A stretch of 64,000 bases of DNA from Puniceicoccaceae bacterium K14 (GTDB taxonomy: Bacteria; Verrucomicrobiota; Verrucomicrobiia; Opitutales; Opitutaceae). A program made the position numbers and the translations under genes. Under the pieces are notes generated by a model. It worked only from the letters and a program-made list of their open reading frames with translations, ran no database searches and had not been told where the DNA came from. This document shows positions 1 to 8,326 of the stretch, one piece after another. How positions within the stretch are numbered: position 1 is the stretch's first letter; the number at the start of each line of letters is the position of its first letter. The stretch lies in contig JAKYXN010000003.1 of assembly GCA_022538095.1 (NCBI GenBank), positions 62,001 to 126,000 of the forward strand, in the 5' to 3' direction.

Positions 1-278
1 TGGATGTCGAGGTTGAGGTACGTCGTGCTTTGTCGAACCTTCAAGAAGCGGCAGAGTTGGCAATCTCTTCGGGTAAGGTGACATCGCGAGCTGAGGAATC
101 ATTGCGTTTGGCCCAATCAAGGTATGACGCAGGAGGAGCTACTCAGTTGGACGTTTTGCAGGCTCGGGTTTCTCTGACCTTGGCGCGGACGAATCAGCTG
201 GAAGCCTATCATAGCTACGAAGTGGCGGCGGCCGCAGCTCGCCGGGCTATGGGCGTAGCGGATCCGTTTGCTAAGTAA
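1..278 (+). CDS. TolC-family outer-membrane efflux protein, C-terminal fragment
   Basis: This is the 3' end of a gene that begins before the window; the open frame runs from base 3 to a TAA at 276-278. The 91 visible residues form a long amphipathic helix rich in Ala, Glu and Arg. They contain the pattern LRLAQSRYDAGGATQLDVLQ and end with a short Ala-rich helix. The 'RY..G..T.LDVL.A' signature is typical of the last repeat of outer-membrane efflux proteins (TolC fold), which form the exit duct of tripartite pumps or type I secretion systems. The partner adaptor and pump genes would lie upstream, outside the window. This is a different TolC homologue from the NodT-type protein at 9897-11279. 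Confidence 0.85.
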   Translation, partial: DVEVEVRRALSNLQEAAELAISSGKVTSRAEESLRLAQSRYDAGGATQLDVLQARVSLTLARTNQLEAYHSYEVAAAAARRAMGVADPFAK

Positions 279-315
279 GTTAGTGCATGAAAGAGCTAGC
301 GGATCTATTAGATCG

Positions 316-403
316 GCTCGCATCCAAGTTCGCGGCGTCTGCCAAAGCCATCCGACACTCGTGTCGCAAGGCTTTAGAAGCCTTGCGCTGCTTGGATGTG
401 AGC
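316..403. other. Imperfect palindromic multi-hairpin element
   Basis: A 13-bp outer stem pairs 316-328 with 391-403, with one G-T wobble at 320/399. Inside it lie a 6-bp hairpin (353-358 with 361-366) and a 10-bp hairpin (365-374 with 378-387, loop TAG); these share two bases, so they would be alternative or slightly shortened. No T tract follows, so it is not an ordinary rho-independent terminator. The element starts about 40 bases after the stop of the TolC-like gene. It could be a structured RNA, a REP-like mobile palindrome or a protein-binding cruciform. A 60-codon frame (287-469) runs through it, but the symmetry argues that this frame is not a real gene. Confidence 0.55.
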
Positions 404-618
404 TCGAACCAGCAAAGAGATCATTTCAAAACACGCCCTAGAACGACTGAACGCTTAAAAACAAGATAGCGTACAGAGCTAGGATGGTTTTGATTTTCGA
501 ATGAGTGTAATGCGTTGTTATCGCTAAAGGTATTAAATTAGCGATTCGCATTAGACTGTGTGAATGCTGGAGACAGCATTGAATATGAAGTGTGCCTTCG
601 TACGTTCTTTTACGATTC

Positions 619-641
619 AAAAAACCTCTTAGTTGAAGAGG
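619..641 (-). terminator. Rho-independent terminator of the DoxX-like gene
   Basis: Read on the minus strand, CCTCTT pairs with AAGAGG across a 5-base loop (641-636 with 630-625). Six T residues (624-619) follow immediately. The loop and second arm include the stop codon of the gene at 629-997, so termination is very tight. Confidence 0.75.
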
Positions 642-997
642 CTCAAAAAGTCTTTGCGACGGCTGTACATTACCACGAGATGGAGACCGGCGAAAACAAG
701 AGAGGTTTGCATATTCGACGGATCCAAGGACATCTGAAAGGCAACTGTATTAAAAGCGATCGGAAATGTCATGACCGTTGCCAGTGCAACCATTCTGTTT
801 GTTAGCAAAAGACAGGCGGTGACAATATAAATGCTGCTGATTGTGGGCAAGATGTACGAGTCTTCTATAACCTCCATGTAGCGAGCTGCGAAGCCGTCCA
901 GTTCGGGCTCTGGCAGAAATTTGAGGAAGGTGTCCAGACCAAACGTTGCTAACATAACAGCTAGCGAGATTCGGGCTATGGCGAACACGATTTTCAT
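629..997 (-). CDS. DoxX-like small integral membrane protein
   Basis: This is a 122-residue protein with about four hydrophobic segments and little soluble sequence. The order of features fits the DoxX-like family: an N-terminal helix, then 'FGLDTFLKFLP', a Gly/Ala-free loop, 'TACLLLTNRMVALA', then 'SLVFAGLHLVVMY' with a basic tail. Family members are four-helix inner-membrane proteins, often tied to redox or stress physiology, but their reactions are poorly defined. The gene is transcribed away from the metal-transporter operon; the roughly 200 bases between them hold both promoters. A terminator overlaps its stop codon. Confidence 0.7.
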   Translation of the reverse strand: MKIVFAIARISLAVMLATFGLDTFLKFLPEPELDGFAARYMEVIEDSYILPTISSIYIVTACLLLTNRMVALATVMTFPIAFNTVAFQMSLDPSNMQTSLVFAGLHLVVMYSRRKDFLSLFN

Positions 998-1115
998 GGG
1001 TGGGATGTATGGAGTGAGTCGTCTTAATACAATTCTTAAGACATATTTTCGTTACGGTTGCCTTTAATTCATCGACTGAGACCCAATTATCTGGAATTTG
1101 AGTGCCTATTAGCGG

Positions 1116-1131
1116 TTTTGATTAATCAAAA
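1116..1131. promoter_or_regulatory. Perfect 16-bp palindrome, candidate metalloregulator operator
   Basis: TTTTGATTAATCAAAA is a perfect inverted repeat with 8-base half sites, 70 bases upstream of the ABC transporter start at 1201. Size and place fit an operator for a dimeric regulator of the DtxR/MntR or Fur kind, which commonly control manganese and iron importers. The regulator itself is not identified here. The DtxR-like domain in this operon is fused to a permease and so is probably membrane-bound. Confidence 0.45.
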
Positions 1132-1200
1132 TCATAATTGCTAGCTTTCAAACTAAGCTTGCTTCGTGGAGGATAATCATCCAATTCAAAGGATGTTATT

Positions 1201-1956
1201 ATGGAAACGATTCCTCTAGAAACACATGACCTCACAGTAGCGTATGGCAAAAAACCTGTGCTCTATGGTGTTGATGTACAGGTGCCGAAGGGAAAACTGA
1301 TTGGAATTATCGGACCCAATGGGGCAGGTAAGTCGACCTTGATTAAGGCGATTATGGGAGTGATTCCCTTAACGAGCGGCTGGGTGAAAATCTTTGATAA
1401 ACCCTTTAAGGCGAACGCGAAGCGAGTCGGTTACGTGCCTCAACGGGAAACCGTCGACTGGGATTTTCCTGTAAGCGTGATGGATGTGGTTCTCATGGGG
1501 AGGTATGGCCGCTTGGGTTGGTTTTCCCGGCCAGGCAAGAAAGATAGAGAGATTGCGAGGCAGTCCTTGGATAAAGTGGGAATGCTTCCCTTTGCCGATC
1601 GTCAAATATCCAACCTTTCAGGGGGACAGCAACAAAGAGTGTTTTTGGCCCGAGCTTTGGCTCAGCAAAGCGATTTGTACTTGATGGATGAACCGTTTGT
1701 TGGAGTAGATGCGGCAACGGAAGCGGCGATAATAGCCATAATGAAGGAGCTCAAGGAGCAGGGAAAAACCATTTTAGTGGTGCATCACGATTTGCCGACC
1801 GCAAAGAAGTACTTTGATATGCTTTTGCTTTTGAACATGCGGGTAGTCGCATTTGGGCCTACGTCGGAAGTTTTCACGAATGAATTGCTACAAAAGACTT
1901 ACGGAGGCCGACTCACGATTCTCTCCGAGGTTGCGGACGCGATCAGAACTCAGTGA
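1201..1956 (+). CDS. Metal ABC transporter ATP-binding protein (Mn/Zn family)
   Basis: This 251-residue ATPase is the cytoplasmic motor of a metal-ion importer of the TroB/MntB/ZnuC type. Walker A is GPNGAGKS at residues 38-45. The ABC signature LSGGQQQR is near 139-146, Walker B (LYLMDEP) near 160, and the switch histidine lies in VVHHDL near 196. 'GYVPQRETVDWDFPVSVMDVV' is characteristic of the manganese/zinc subfamily. An AAAGGA ribosome-binding site precedes the ATG. It heads a three-gene operon with two permeases; the next gene begins 4 bases after its stop. No periplasmic metal-binding protein gene (TroA/ZnuA) is adjacent, so that subunit must be encoded elsewhere or be absent. Confidence 0.9.
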   Translation: METIPLETHDLTVAYGKKPVLYGVDVQVPKGKLIGIIGPNGAGKSTLIKAIMGVIPLTSGWVKIFDKPFKANAKRVGYVPQRETVDWDFPVSVMDVVLMGRYGRLGWFSRPGKKDREIARQSLDKVGMLPFADRQISNLSGGQQQRVFLARALAQQSDLYLMDEPFVGVDAATEAAIIAIMKELKEQGKTILVVHHDLPTAKKYFDMLLLLNMRVVAFGPTSEVFTNELLQKTYGGRLTILSEVADAIRTQ

Positions 1957-1959
1957 GTC

Positions 1960-3471
1960 ATGATGAGTGTCAGCTGCAAAACTGGATACATGAATGGTTA
2001 CCGTTTCCTTATTCGATTCGGGCTTATTCTCACCGTTTTGACTCTAGCGGCCAACGCACGCGCGGCAAAAATAAGCGACCTGGAATCAATTGAATTCGGT
2101 GAGCAGCTAGTGCGTTTCTTCTCTATGGAGGACGAGCTCTTGCGGACTGTATTGCTTGGCTCTCTGTGTTTGGGACTGTGTTGCGGATTATTGGGCAGTT
2201 TTATTGTGGTTCGAAAACTGAGTTTAGTGGGTGATGCGCTTTCCCATGCCGTGTTACCGGGAGTTGCTATCGGATTCATAGTAGCAGGGCACAAAGATCC
2301 GTTGGCGATTTTTATTGGAGCAATCGTAGCAGGCTTAGCTGGAACAGTATTGGTTAACCTGATAAAGTCTACCACGCATATAAAGGAGGATAGCTCTTTG
2401 GGAATGGTGCTTGCTGGTTTTTACGGTCTCGGAATTGTATTGATTACGATGGTACAAAAGGCGTCGATTGGAAACAAGGCGGGCCTGGATAAGTTCTTAT
2501 TTGGTCAGGTAGCTGCCTTATCGAGCAAAGAGGTAACGATTATGGCTGTAATAACCGTTCTATCGCTTGTGGTAATCGGCCTCTTCTATAAGCAATTTTT
2601 GGTGGGCAGTTTTGATGCAGCGTATTCAAAAGCATTAGGTATCCCGGCTCAGTTTTTTCACTATCTACTTATGCTTCTTTTGGCGTTTGCTGTGGTTATT
2701 TCGCTACAAGCAGTAGGAGCGGTCTTAGTATCGGCTATGTTAATTATTCCAGCTTCGTCTGCTTACCTTTTGACTGACCGGATGCATCGCATGCTAATTC
2801 TCTCTTGTTTGTTCGGCATGGGATCTGGCGCCATGGGAGCGTTTTTCTCCTTCTTGGGTCCGAATTTGCCGACGGGCCCTCTGATGGTGATTGCCGCGAG
2901 CACGGTATTTGCCGCTAGCTTTTTCCTATCCCCCAAGCACGGTCTTGTTTCGCGTTGGTTGCGTTTTCGAGATCGTACTCGCCGTATACGAAATGAAAAT
3001 ACGGTGAAAGCGATCTATCATGTGCGCGAAAAGAACTATTTTGAGGGAGAAGGTGTGGACATTGATGCTCTGGCCGCGAGATTGAAAGAGACGCGTAAGG
3101 CGACTCTTCTGCGAGTTAAGTTTTTGACAGATGCGAATTTGGGGGATGTCAAAGAGGTTGATGGAAATAAGAATATATTTCTTAATCCTGAAGGATGGCT
3201 GATGGCGTGTACGGTAGTGAGGAATCACCGATTGTGGGAGTTGTATCTAACGAACGAGGCCGAATTTGAAGCGGACCATGTGCATGAAGATGCTGAAAAA
3301 ATCGAGCACATGTTGGGAGAAGAAACGGTCAGGCAGCTAGAGCGGTTGCTCGATTTTCCAAGAAAAGACCCTCATGGAAAATTAATTCCTAGCCTCGCCG
3401 ACCTGCAACGAACGTTAACGCATTCGCCACGGAAAAACGAACCTTCGGGATATCGAATGCCGCATTCGTAG
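1960..3471 (+). CDS. Metal ABC transporter permease fused to a DtxR/MntR-like domain
   Basis: This is a 503-residue fusion. Residues about 55-335 form an ABC-3 family permease: many membrane helices with the motifs VVRKLSLVGDALSHAVLPG and GAVLVSAMLIIPAS. From about 343 the protein becomes soluble and resembles a DtxR/MntR regulator: a winged-helix-like stretch (DALAARL...LTDANLGDV...LNPEG), then NHRLWELYL (H423, E427), HVHEDAEKIEH (H442, E446, E449, H450) and DPHGKLIPS. The Glu at 446, where DtxR has Cys, points to the manganese-type MntR; helix-1 metal ligands look lost. The ATG at 1990 would give a signal-like N terminus, so 1960, 1963 and 1990 are all possible starts. Such fusions occur in databases, but their role is unclear; an inference is cytosolic metal sensing on the transporter. 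Confidence 0.85.
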   Translation: MMSVSCKTGYMNGYRFLIRFGLILTVLTLAANARAAKISDLESIEFGEQLVRFFSMEDELLRTVLLGSLCLGLCCGLLGSFIVVRKLSLVGDALSHAVLPGVAIGFIVAGHKDPLAIFIGAIVAGLAGTVLVNLIKSTTHIKEDSSLGMVLAGFYGLGIVLITMVQKASIGNKAGLDKFLFGQVAALSSKEVTIMAVITVLSLVVIGLFYKQFLVGSFDAAYSKALGIPAQFFHYLLMLLLAFAVVISLQAVGAVLVSAMLIIPASSAYLLTDRMHRMLILSCLFGMGSGAMGAFFSFLGPNLPTGPLMVIAASTVFAASFFLSPKHGLVSRWLRFRDRTRRIRNENTVKAIYHVREKNYFEGEGVDIDALAARLKETRKATLLRVKFLTDANLGDVKEVDGNKNIFLNPEGWLMACTVVRNHRLWELYLTNEAEFEADHVHEDAEKIEHMLGEETVRQLERLLDFPRKDPHGKLIPSLADLQRTLTHSPRKNEPSGYRMPHS

Positions 3472-3480
3472 AAAGGTAAT

Positions 3481-4416
3481 ATGAATATTTTTCAAAACAT
3501 TCCTCCGTTCGATTTTCACGAAGTCTTTGTCATGCCTTGGACGGAGTTTGGCGATGTCTTTATTTGGATATTTGTAATGGGTTTTTTGGTGACGGCAGCG
3601 TGTGGGATGCTGGGGTCATTTATTGTTTGGCGCCAGATGGCTTTGGTGGGTGATGCGATTAGCCACAGTGTATTGCCCGGAATCGTTGTAGCCTTTTTGT
3701 TGACCCAAAGCCGGGGCACATTGCCAATGTTTTTTGGAGCGCTTGTGGCGGGGATCCTAACCACGACACTCATTGAGTTTATTCATACGAAGTCTCGGGT
3801 GAAGACGGATGCTGCTTTGGGGATTGTGTTTACTACGTTATTTGCGATCGGGGTGGTCTTGATTTCTATGTACGGAGAAAATGTAGATTTGGATACGGAT
3901 TGCGTTTTGTATGGGGAGATAGAGTATGTTTCGCAGGACCTTACTGTTTCGTTGTTTGGGCTTTTCGACGTTCCTGTACAGGTGGCTCGTATGGGGGCGG
4001 TTGCTTTTTGCGTAATGTTGTTGATTGTTTTTTTCTATAAACAGCTTTTGGTGAGTTCATTTGATCCAGGCTTGGCTCGCTCCATCGGAATTAATCCAGC
4101 GATCGTTCATCATGGTTTAATGTTGTTACTGTCGATTACCGTTGTGAGCGCGTTTGAAGCTGTAGGCGCAATATTAGTGATAGCTATGCTGATTTTTCCA
4201 GCAACGACGGCGTCGATGCTTTCGGATCGAATGCCAATTATTTTGGGACTGACAGTTGTCATTTCAGCTATCAGTTCGCTTCTGGGAGTTCACCTAGCAT
4301 TGTGGCTTGATGTATCAACTGCAGGAGCTATGAGTGTCGTTGTATCGACTTTGTTTGGACTTGCTTGGATGTTTAGCCCGAACCGAGGTCTACTTGTGCT
4401 AGCTATGCGACGCTAA
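3481..4416 (+). CDS. Metal ABC transporter permease (second ABC-3 subunit)
   Basis: This 311-residue membrane protein is the second permease subunit of the metal importer, homologous to TroD/MntC/ZnuB. It repeats the motifs of the preceding permease (VWRQMALVGDAISHSVLPG near residue 50, and GAILVIAMLIFPA in the C-terminal half) but lacks the regulator-like tail. An AGAAAGG ribosome-binding site lies 4 bases before the ATG, and the gene follows the first permease by 9 bases, so translation is probably coupled. A pair of different permeases suggests a heterodimeric pore, as known in Treponema TroCD. It converges on the TPR gene at 4453 with only 36 bases between them and no clear terminator. 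Confidence 0.88.
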   Translation: MNIFQNIPPFDFHEVFVMPWTEFGDVFIWIFVMGFLVTAACGMLGSFIVWRQMALVGDAISHSVLPGIVVAFLLTQSRGTLPMFFGALVAGILTTTLIEFIHTKSRVKTDAALGIVFTTLFAIGVVLISMYGENVDLDTDCVLYGEIEYVSQDLTVSLFGLFDVPVQVARMGAVAFCVMLLIVFFYKQLLVSSFDPGLARSIGINPAIVHHGLMLLLSITVVSAFEAVGAILVIAMLIFPATTASMLSDRMPIILGLTVVISAISSLLGVHLALWLDVSTAGAMSVVVSTLFGLAWMFSPNRGLLVLAMRR

Positions 4417-4452
4417 ATACGACGTTTTGAGATGGTATCTCGTGTTCTCTCA

Positions 4453-5325
4453 TTAGTAATCGAATTGTTCTAGCAACTCTTGCTTGCTTTCTGCCAAGCC
4501 TGGGTGATCGATTTGATCGAGGAGTTTCTCGGCTGCGTTTTTGTGTTCGAGTTCATAGCGAACGCGAGCGGTATAGAGTTTGATCAATTGTTTCTCAAAG
4601 TCGTCTTCGGCTAGGGTTTGCATTTTGTGCCATTCGTCGAGAGCGAGATCCCAGCGAGGGTTGTTGATGTCGAAGAAGCTTTGAGCGTAGCGCATGCGGT
4701 ACTGTTTGTTTGCTGGATCGAGTAGGGCTGCGTTACGAAAGGAGTCTTGTATGAGAGCGTCGATGTCTTGTGAGGTGTAAGTTTGGTCATCGATGAAGAA
4801 ACGTCTATAGGCGACCATTAGGTTGCCGATTTGGTAAGGATAAAGGGGTTCAGCCGGTTCTAGGTCTCGTGCGAGAAAGTAGAAACCGAGAGCTTCGTTA
4901 TAATTCCCGTCTTCGGCTTGGTAGTTGGCCAACTGGTTTTTTACAATAGCCAAGCCAGAGTCGAGTTCATCGGCTTTGATGAGCATCGCTGCACTGGCGG
5001 TGCGTTCCCCAATTCTGTGAAGCATCATGCCGTAAGAGACTAAAGCGGCAGGGTGGGATGGGTTTTCGCTGATGAGTTTTTCGTAGCCATCGACGACGAG
5101 TTGGAGATCGTTTTTGATTCGCTCGATGTCTTCTTGAGTGGTTGCTTTTTCGTAGCGTTCGTAAGCGTCGTTTTCGCGAGCGACTAATCGTTTGAGAACG
5201 TAGTCGGTCATCGATTCTGTTTGTATCTCCTTTTGGGCAGCGGTTGCAAACGGAACCGGCAAGGCAAGCGCTGATGCGAATGCGATGAGGATTAAGTGGC
5301 TTAGGACTTTGTTTTGAGATTTCAT
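4453..5325 (-). CDS. Secreted TPR-repeat protein
   Basis: The open frame extends to 5361, but the ATG at 5325 gives a better start: MKSQNK followed by a hydrophobic stretch rich in Ala, Leu and Ile and ending ATAA, a likely signal peptide. The mature part (about 260 residues) is helical with TPR-type repeats: 'HPAALVSYGMMLHRIGE', 'NYNEALGFYFLARDLEPAEPLYPYQIGNL', 'NAALLDPANKQYRMRYAQ' and others. TPR proteins mediate protein contacts, and this one would act in the periplasm or outer membrane. Nothing identifies its partner. It lies downstream of recQ on the same strand, about 40 bases away, and could be co-transcribed. Confidence 0.7.
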   Translation of the reverse strand: MKSQNKVLSHLILIAFASALALPVPFATAAQKEIQTESMTDYVLKRLVARENDAYERYEKATTQEDIERIKNDLQLVVDGYEKLISENPSHPAALVSYGMMLHRIGERTASAAMLIKADELDSGLAIVKNQLANYQAEDGNYNEALGFYFLARDLEPAEPLYPYQIGNLMVAYRRFFIDDQTYTSQDIDALIQDSFRNAALLDPANKQYRMRYAQSFFDINNPRWDLALDEWHKMQTLAEDDFEKQLIKLYTARVRYELEHKNAAEKLLDQIDHPGLAESKQELLEQFDY

Positions 5326-5402
5326 GACCAAGGATCTGTCGGAACTAGCTAAGGGTAGCATCCGATGTTTGACGTGTTATTTGAGGGAGCGTTCCAATTA
5401 TT

Positions 5403-7253
5403 TTAATCGAAGCGTTCTACGTCGGGGTTCATATCGAGATATTCTTGGATAGCTTCGATGAAAGCCTCGCCGTATTGCTCAAGTTTTTTCATGCCGACGC
5501 CGCTAATATCCGAGAGTTGATCTTCGTCGATGGGGAAGTAACGAGCCATTTCGCGGAGTGTGACATCGGAAAAAACGATATAAGGGGGGACGCCTTGCTC
5601 GTCTGCGAGTTCCTTTCGCAGGGTGCGAAGGATTGCGAAGAGATCTTCATCGCAAATGATATCGCTCGTTGAGGCCGCTCGAGGACGGCGAGCAGCTTCG
5701 CTGAGAATCGGTTTTGTAAGCGAAACGGGAGTACGGTTCCTTAAGGCGAGCCGACCTTGTTCGGTAAGCGTGAGGGCCCCGTAATTTTCGCTATTTTGAT
5801 CGAGGTAGCCTAGGCGAACGAGTTCACGCCCAAATATTTGCCAAGCTTGGCGTTTGTGTTCATTGCCAATGTCGTAGGTTGTGAGTCGGTTGTGTCCCCA
5901 CTTCAAAATTTTTTCGTTACGGCTGCCGAGGAGGATATCTACTATGTGGTTTATGCCAACGCCGAACCGACTTGCTTGGTGGACGCGGAAAACGCAGGAA
6001 AGAAATTTTTGGGCGGTTACGGTGCCATCGAAGCTTTCCCGTGGGTTTTGGCAGTTGTCGCAGCTAGCGCAGTTTGGTTGAGTCCATTCTTCGGAGAAGT
6101 AGTTCATTAACTCCTTACGGCGGCAGAGGGAGGACTCGGCGTAGCTTACAATTTGACGTAGTTGCTCCTTGGCGACTTCGCGTTCTTGCGGGTCGCTTTT
6201 ATCGGCAATGAATTGGAATTGCTTGGCTACGTCTCCAGGGCTAAAATACATAACACACTCAGAGGGGAGTCCATCTCGTCCGGCTCGCCCCGTTTCCTGG
6301 TAGTAGCCTTCTATGTTCTTCGGAATGTCTTGGTGGATGACGTAGCGTACATTGGGTTTGTCGATCCCCATACCGAAGGCTATAGTGGCACAGATCACTT
6401 TTATTTCGTCGCGAATAAAGGCTTCTTGGTTTTCTGCTCGTTTGTTGGGCGTGAGTCCTGCGTGATAGTGGATAGCTTCGACGCCTTCTTGCTGGAGCTT
6501 GGTTGCTAGCTGTTCGGTGGCTTTGCGGCTATAGCAATAGATAATGCCGCTATCGAAGGGGCGTTTTTGGACGAAGGATAAGATTTGCCGAAAGACGGCT
6601 TGCTTTGGCTCGACGCGGTAGTGGAGGTTAGGGCGATTGAAGCTGGCGACGTAGCGATTGGCTTTCTCTAGTTGTATTTGTTTTACAATATCACTGCGAA
6701 CGCGATCGGTCGCGGTTGCGGTGAGAGCCATGAAAGGGAGCGAAGGAAAGAGTTTTCGTAGATTAGCCAACTGGCGGTATTCGGGGCGAAAGTCGTGGCC
6801 CCATTCGCTGATGCAGTGAGCTTCGTCGACTGCGAAGCGTGCAACATTCCATTTCTTAAGGTCGTCGAGAAAGCCTGAGAGCATGAGACGTTCGGGAGCA
6901 ACGTAGAGAATGCGGTATTCGCCAGCGAAGAGTTTTGCATAGCGTTGGCGTCCTTCGGTTTTGCCGAGTGAAGAATTTAAGAAGGTTGCTGATACGCCAT
7001 TGGCGATGAGCCCATCTACTTGGTCTTTCATTAAGGCAATCAGAGGCGAGATGACGACCGTCAACCCATCTGCGATGACGGCGGGCAGTTGGTAGCAAAG
7101 CGATTTGCCGCCCCCAGTAGGGAGTAGAGCGAAAACGTCCTGGTCGTTGAGGAAATCTTTGACGATATCCTCTTGCAGGGGACGAAAAGAATCATGGCCG
7201 AAGTACTTTTTGAGGGTAGATCCAATCGTTTCGTCTGAAATGGCAGTTTGCAT
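5403..7253 (-). CDS. recQ: ATP-dependent DNA helicase RecQ
   Basis: This 616-residue superfamily-2 helicase unwinds DNA 3'-to-5' in recombination and fork repair. Walker A is PTGGGKS at 45-51. The DEAH box (143-146) is followed by the RecQ-specific aromatic-rich loop CISEWGHDFRPEYR. The conserved helicase motif ETGRAGRDG is at 320-328. The zinc-binding region has Cys 377, 395, 398 and 401, then a winged-helix RQC domain. An HRDC domain fills about 528-605 ('DLFAILRTLRKELADEQG', 'SGVGMKKLEQYGEAFIEAI'). Length and domain order are those of full bacterial RecQ. Confidence 0.95.
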   Translation of the reverse strand: MQTAISDETIGSTLKKYFGHDSFRPLQEDIVKDFLNDQDVFALLPTGGGKSLCYQLPAVIADGLTVVISPLIALMKDQVDGLIANGVSATFLNSSLGKTEGRQRYAKLFAGEYRILYVAPERLMLSGFLDDLKKWNVARFAVDEAHCISEWGHDFRPEYRQLANLRKLFPSLPFMALTATATDRVRSDIVKQIQLEKANRYVASFNRPNLHYRVEPKQAVFRQILSFVQKRPFDSGIIYCYSRKATEQLATKLQQEGVEAIHYHAGLTPNKRAENQEAFIRDEIKVICATIAFGMGIDKPNVRYVIHQDIPKNIEGYYQETGRAGRDGLPSECVMYFSPGDVAKQFQFIADKSDPQEREVAKEQLRQIVSYAESSLCRRKELMNYFSEEWTQPNCASCDNCQNPRESFDGTVTAQKFLSCVFRVHQASRFGVGINHIVDILLGSRNEKILKWGHNRLTTYDIGNEHKRQAWQIFGRELVRLGYLDQNSENYGALTLTEQGRLALRNRTPVSLTKPILSEAARRPRAASTSDIICDEDLFAILRTLRKELADEQGVPPYIVFSDVTLREMARYFPIDEDQLSDISGVGMKKLEQYGEAFIEAIQEYLDMNPDVERFD

Positions 7254-7363
7254 TTGATATATGGAATCTGGAGAAGGGGTTGGGGCAACATTTTTAGCGA
7301 TTTAAAGCGAAATCCGTAAATCTTCTTGCATGAGAAAGGATGGCTAAGTCGTATCCAATACAT

Positions 7364-8317
7364 ATGGTTACCAATCTAAGAAAAAGCGTTTTGTTCATAA
7401 TTGGCTGTTTCGTTGCGAGTTCATTGTTTGCTCAAGAGGAAGTACTCAACGGCCCAGAGGTTCGGGAGGAGCTGGAATTGCCTTTGGAGCAACGTTTGTT
7501 TCAAGCGTCTCGCGATTCTAATATGGATTTCGATACTGTGTTGGCAGAAGCTATCGAGGCTGGAATGACTGAGGAGACTTTGCTGGTTCCTCAAGTTATA
7601 AACGCTTTGATGACGAGAGATGTTGAGGGGGCGAAAGGCTTGTTTCCGAAATTGGAGGCTGCGGAAGAGTCTTTAGGTTTCGGTGCGAATCAGCCATTTG
7701 CCAGCAAGGGGCAATTTCGCGGATTTCTAGCCATCAGTAAGGCAGCGGTAGCCTTCCAAGAGGGTGATCTTCCGCAATTTGAAACCTACGCAGTCGATGG
7801 CTTTCTGAAGGCTCCGGAGTTGATCAGCGCGTTTGGAATCGACCAAATGATGATGATGGTTCGCCAGGAAGAAGTCCAAGCTGAGCTGTTGGCAAACATG
7901 AAGGTACCGATGGATATGGTGGTCGCGAGTGTCGATGGTGAATCGAAAGAACTCTCCGAATGGTTGGGAGATAACAAAGCCTTGCTAATCGATTTTTGGG
8001 CAAGTTGGTGTGGGCCCTGCATCCGTTTGATGCCTCAACTGAAGGAGAAATCTGAAAAGCTTGGCGAAAAAGGTATCGTAGTGATGGGGATGAATACAGA
8101 CGATGGCGAAGGGCAACGCGACATTGCTGCTAAGGTGCAAGAAGAGCGGGGTATGCAATCGGTTACGTGGTTGTTGGATAACAATGGCGGCGATTTGAGC
8201 GCTCTGTTGATGATCGACTCGATTCCGCGTATGGTGCTTGTGTCTCCAGAGGGTGAAGTACTTTACAACGGGCATCCGCAAGACCCAGCGTTGGAGGCGG
8301 CTTTGGCTAAGCTTTAA
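7364..8317 (+). CDS. TlpA-like periplasmic thioredoxin-fold protein
   Basis: The ATG at 7364 gives MVTNLRKSVLFIIGCFVASS and then an Ala-Gln cleavage-like site, a good signal peptide; an upstream in-frame ATG at 7340 would add eight residues, and neither has a clean ribosome-binding site. About 170 residues of unassigned helical sequence precede a thioredoxin domain. That domain carries DFWASWCGPC (Cys216 and Cys219) and a cis-Pro region (SIPRMVLVSPEG), as in TlpA/ResA proteins. These are thiol-disulfide oxidoreductases of the periplasm, often for cytochrome c maturation or envelope protein reduction. The substrate cannot be told from context. It is divergent from recQ and convergent with the TetR gene (9-base gap). 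Confidence 0.85.
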   Translation: MVTNLRKSVLFIIGCFVASSLFAQEEVLNGPEVREELELPLEQRLFQASRDSNMDFDTVLAEAIEAGMTEETLLVPQVINALMTRDVEGAKGLFPKLEAAEESLGFGANQPFASKGQFRGFLAISKAAVAFQEGDLPQFETYAVDGFLKAPELISAFGIDQMMMMVRQEEVQAELLANMKVPMDMVVASVDGESKELSEWLGDNKALLIDFWASWCGPCIRLMPQLKEKSEKLGEKGIVVMGMNTDDGEGQRDIAAKVQEERGMQSVTWLLDNNGGDLSALLMIDSIPRMVLVSPEGEVLYNGHPQDPALEAALAKL

Positions 8318-8326
8318 AAGGCGAGC

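Noticed and set aside
287-469. 60-codon plus-strand frame after the TolC-like gene
   Set aside because: It runs through the folded element at 316-403, has no family resemblance and no clear ribosome-binding site. The symmetry explains the sequence better.
560-805. 81-codon plus-strand frame
   Set aside because: It is antisense to the DoxX-like gene (629-997) and passes through its terminator; shadow.
6198-6205. GCCGATAA on the minus strand inside recQ
   Set aside because: Coding sequence with no -35 partner and no downstream gene start; chance match.
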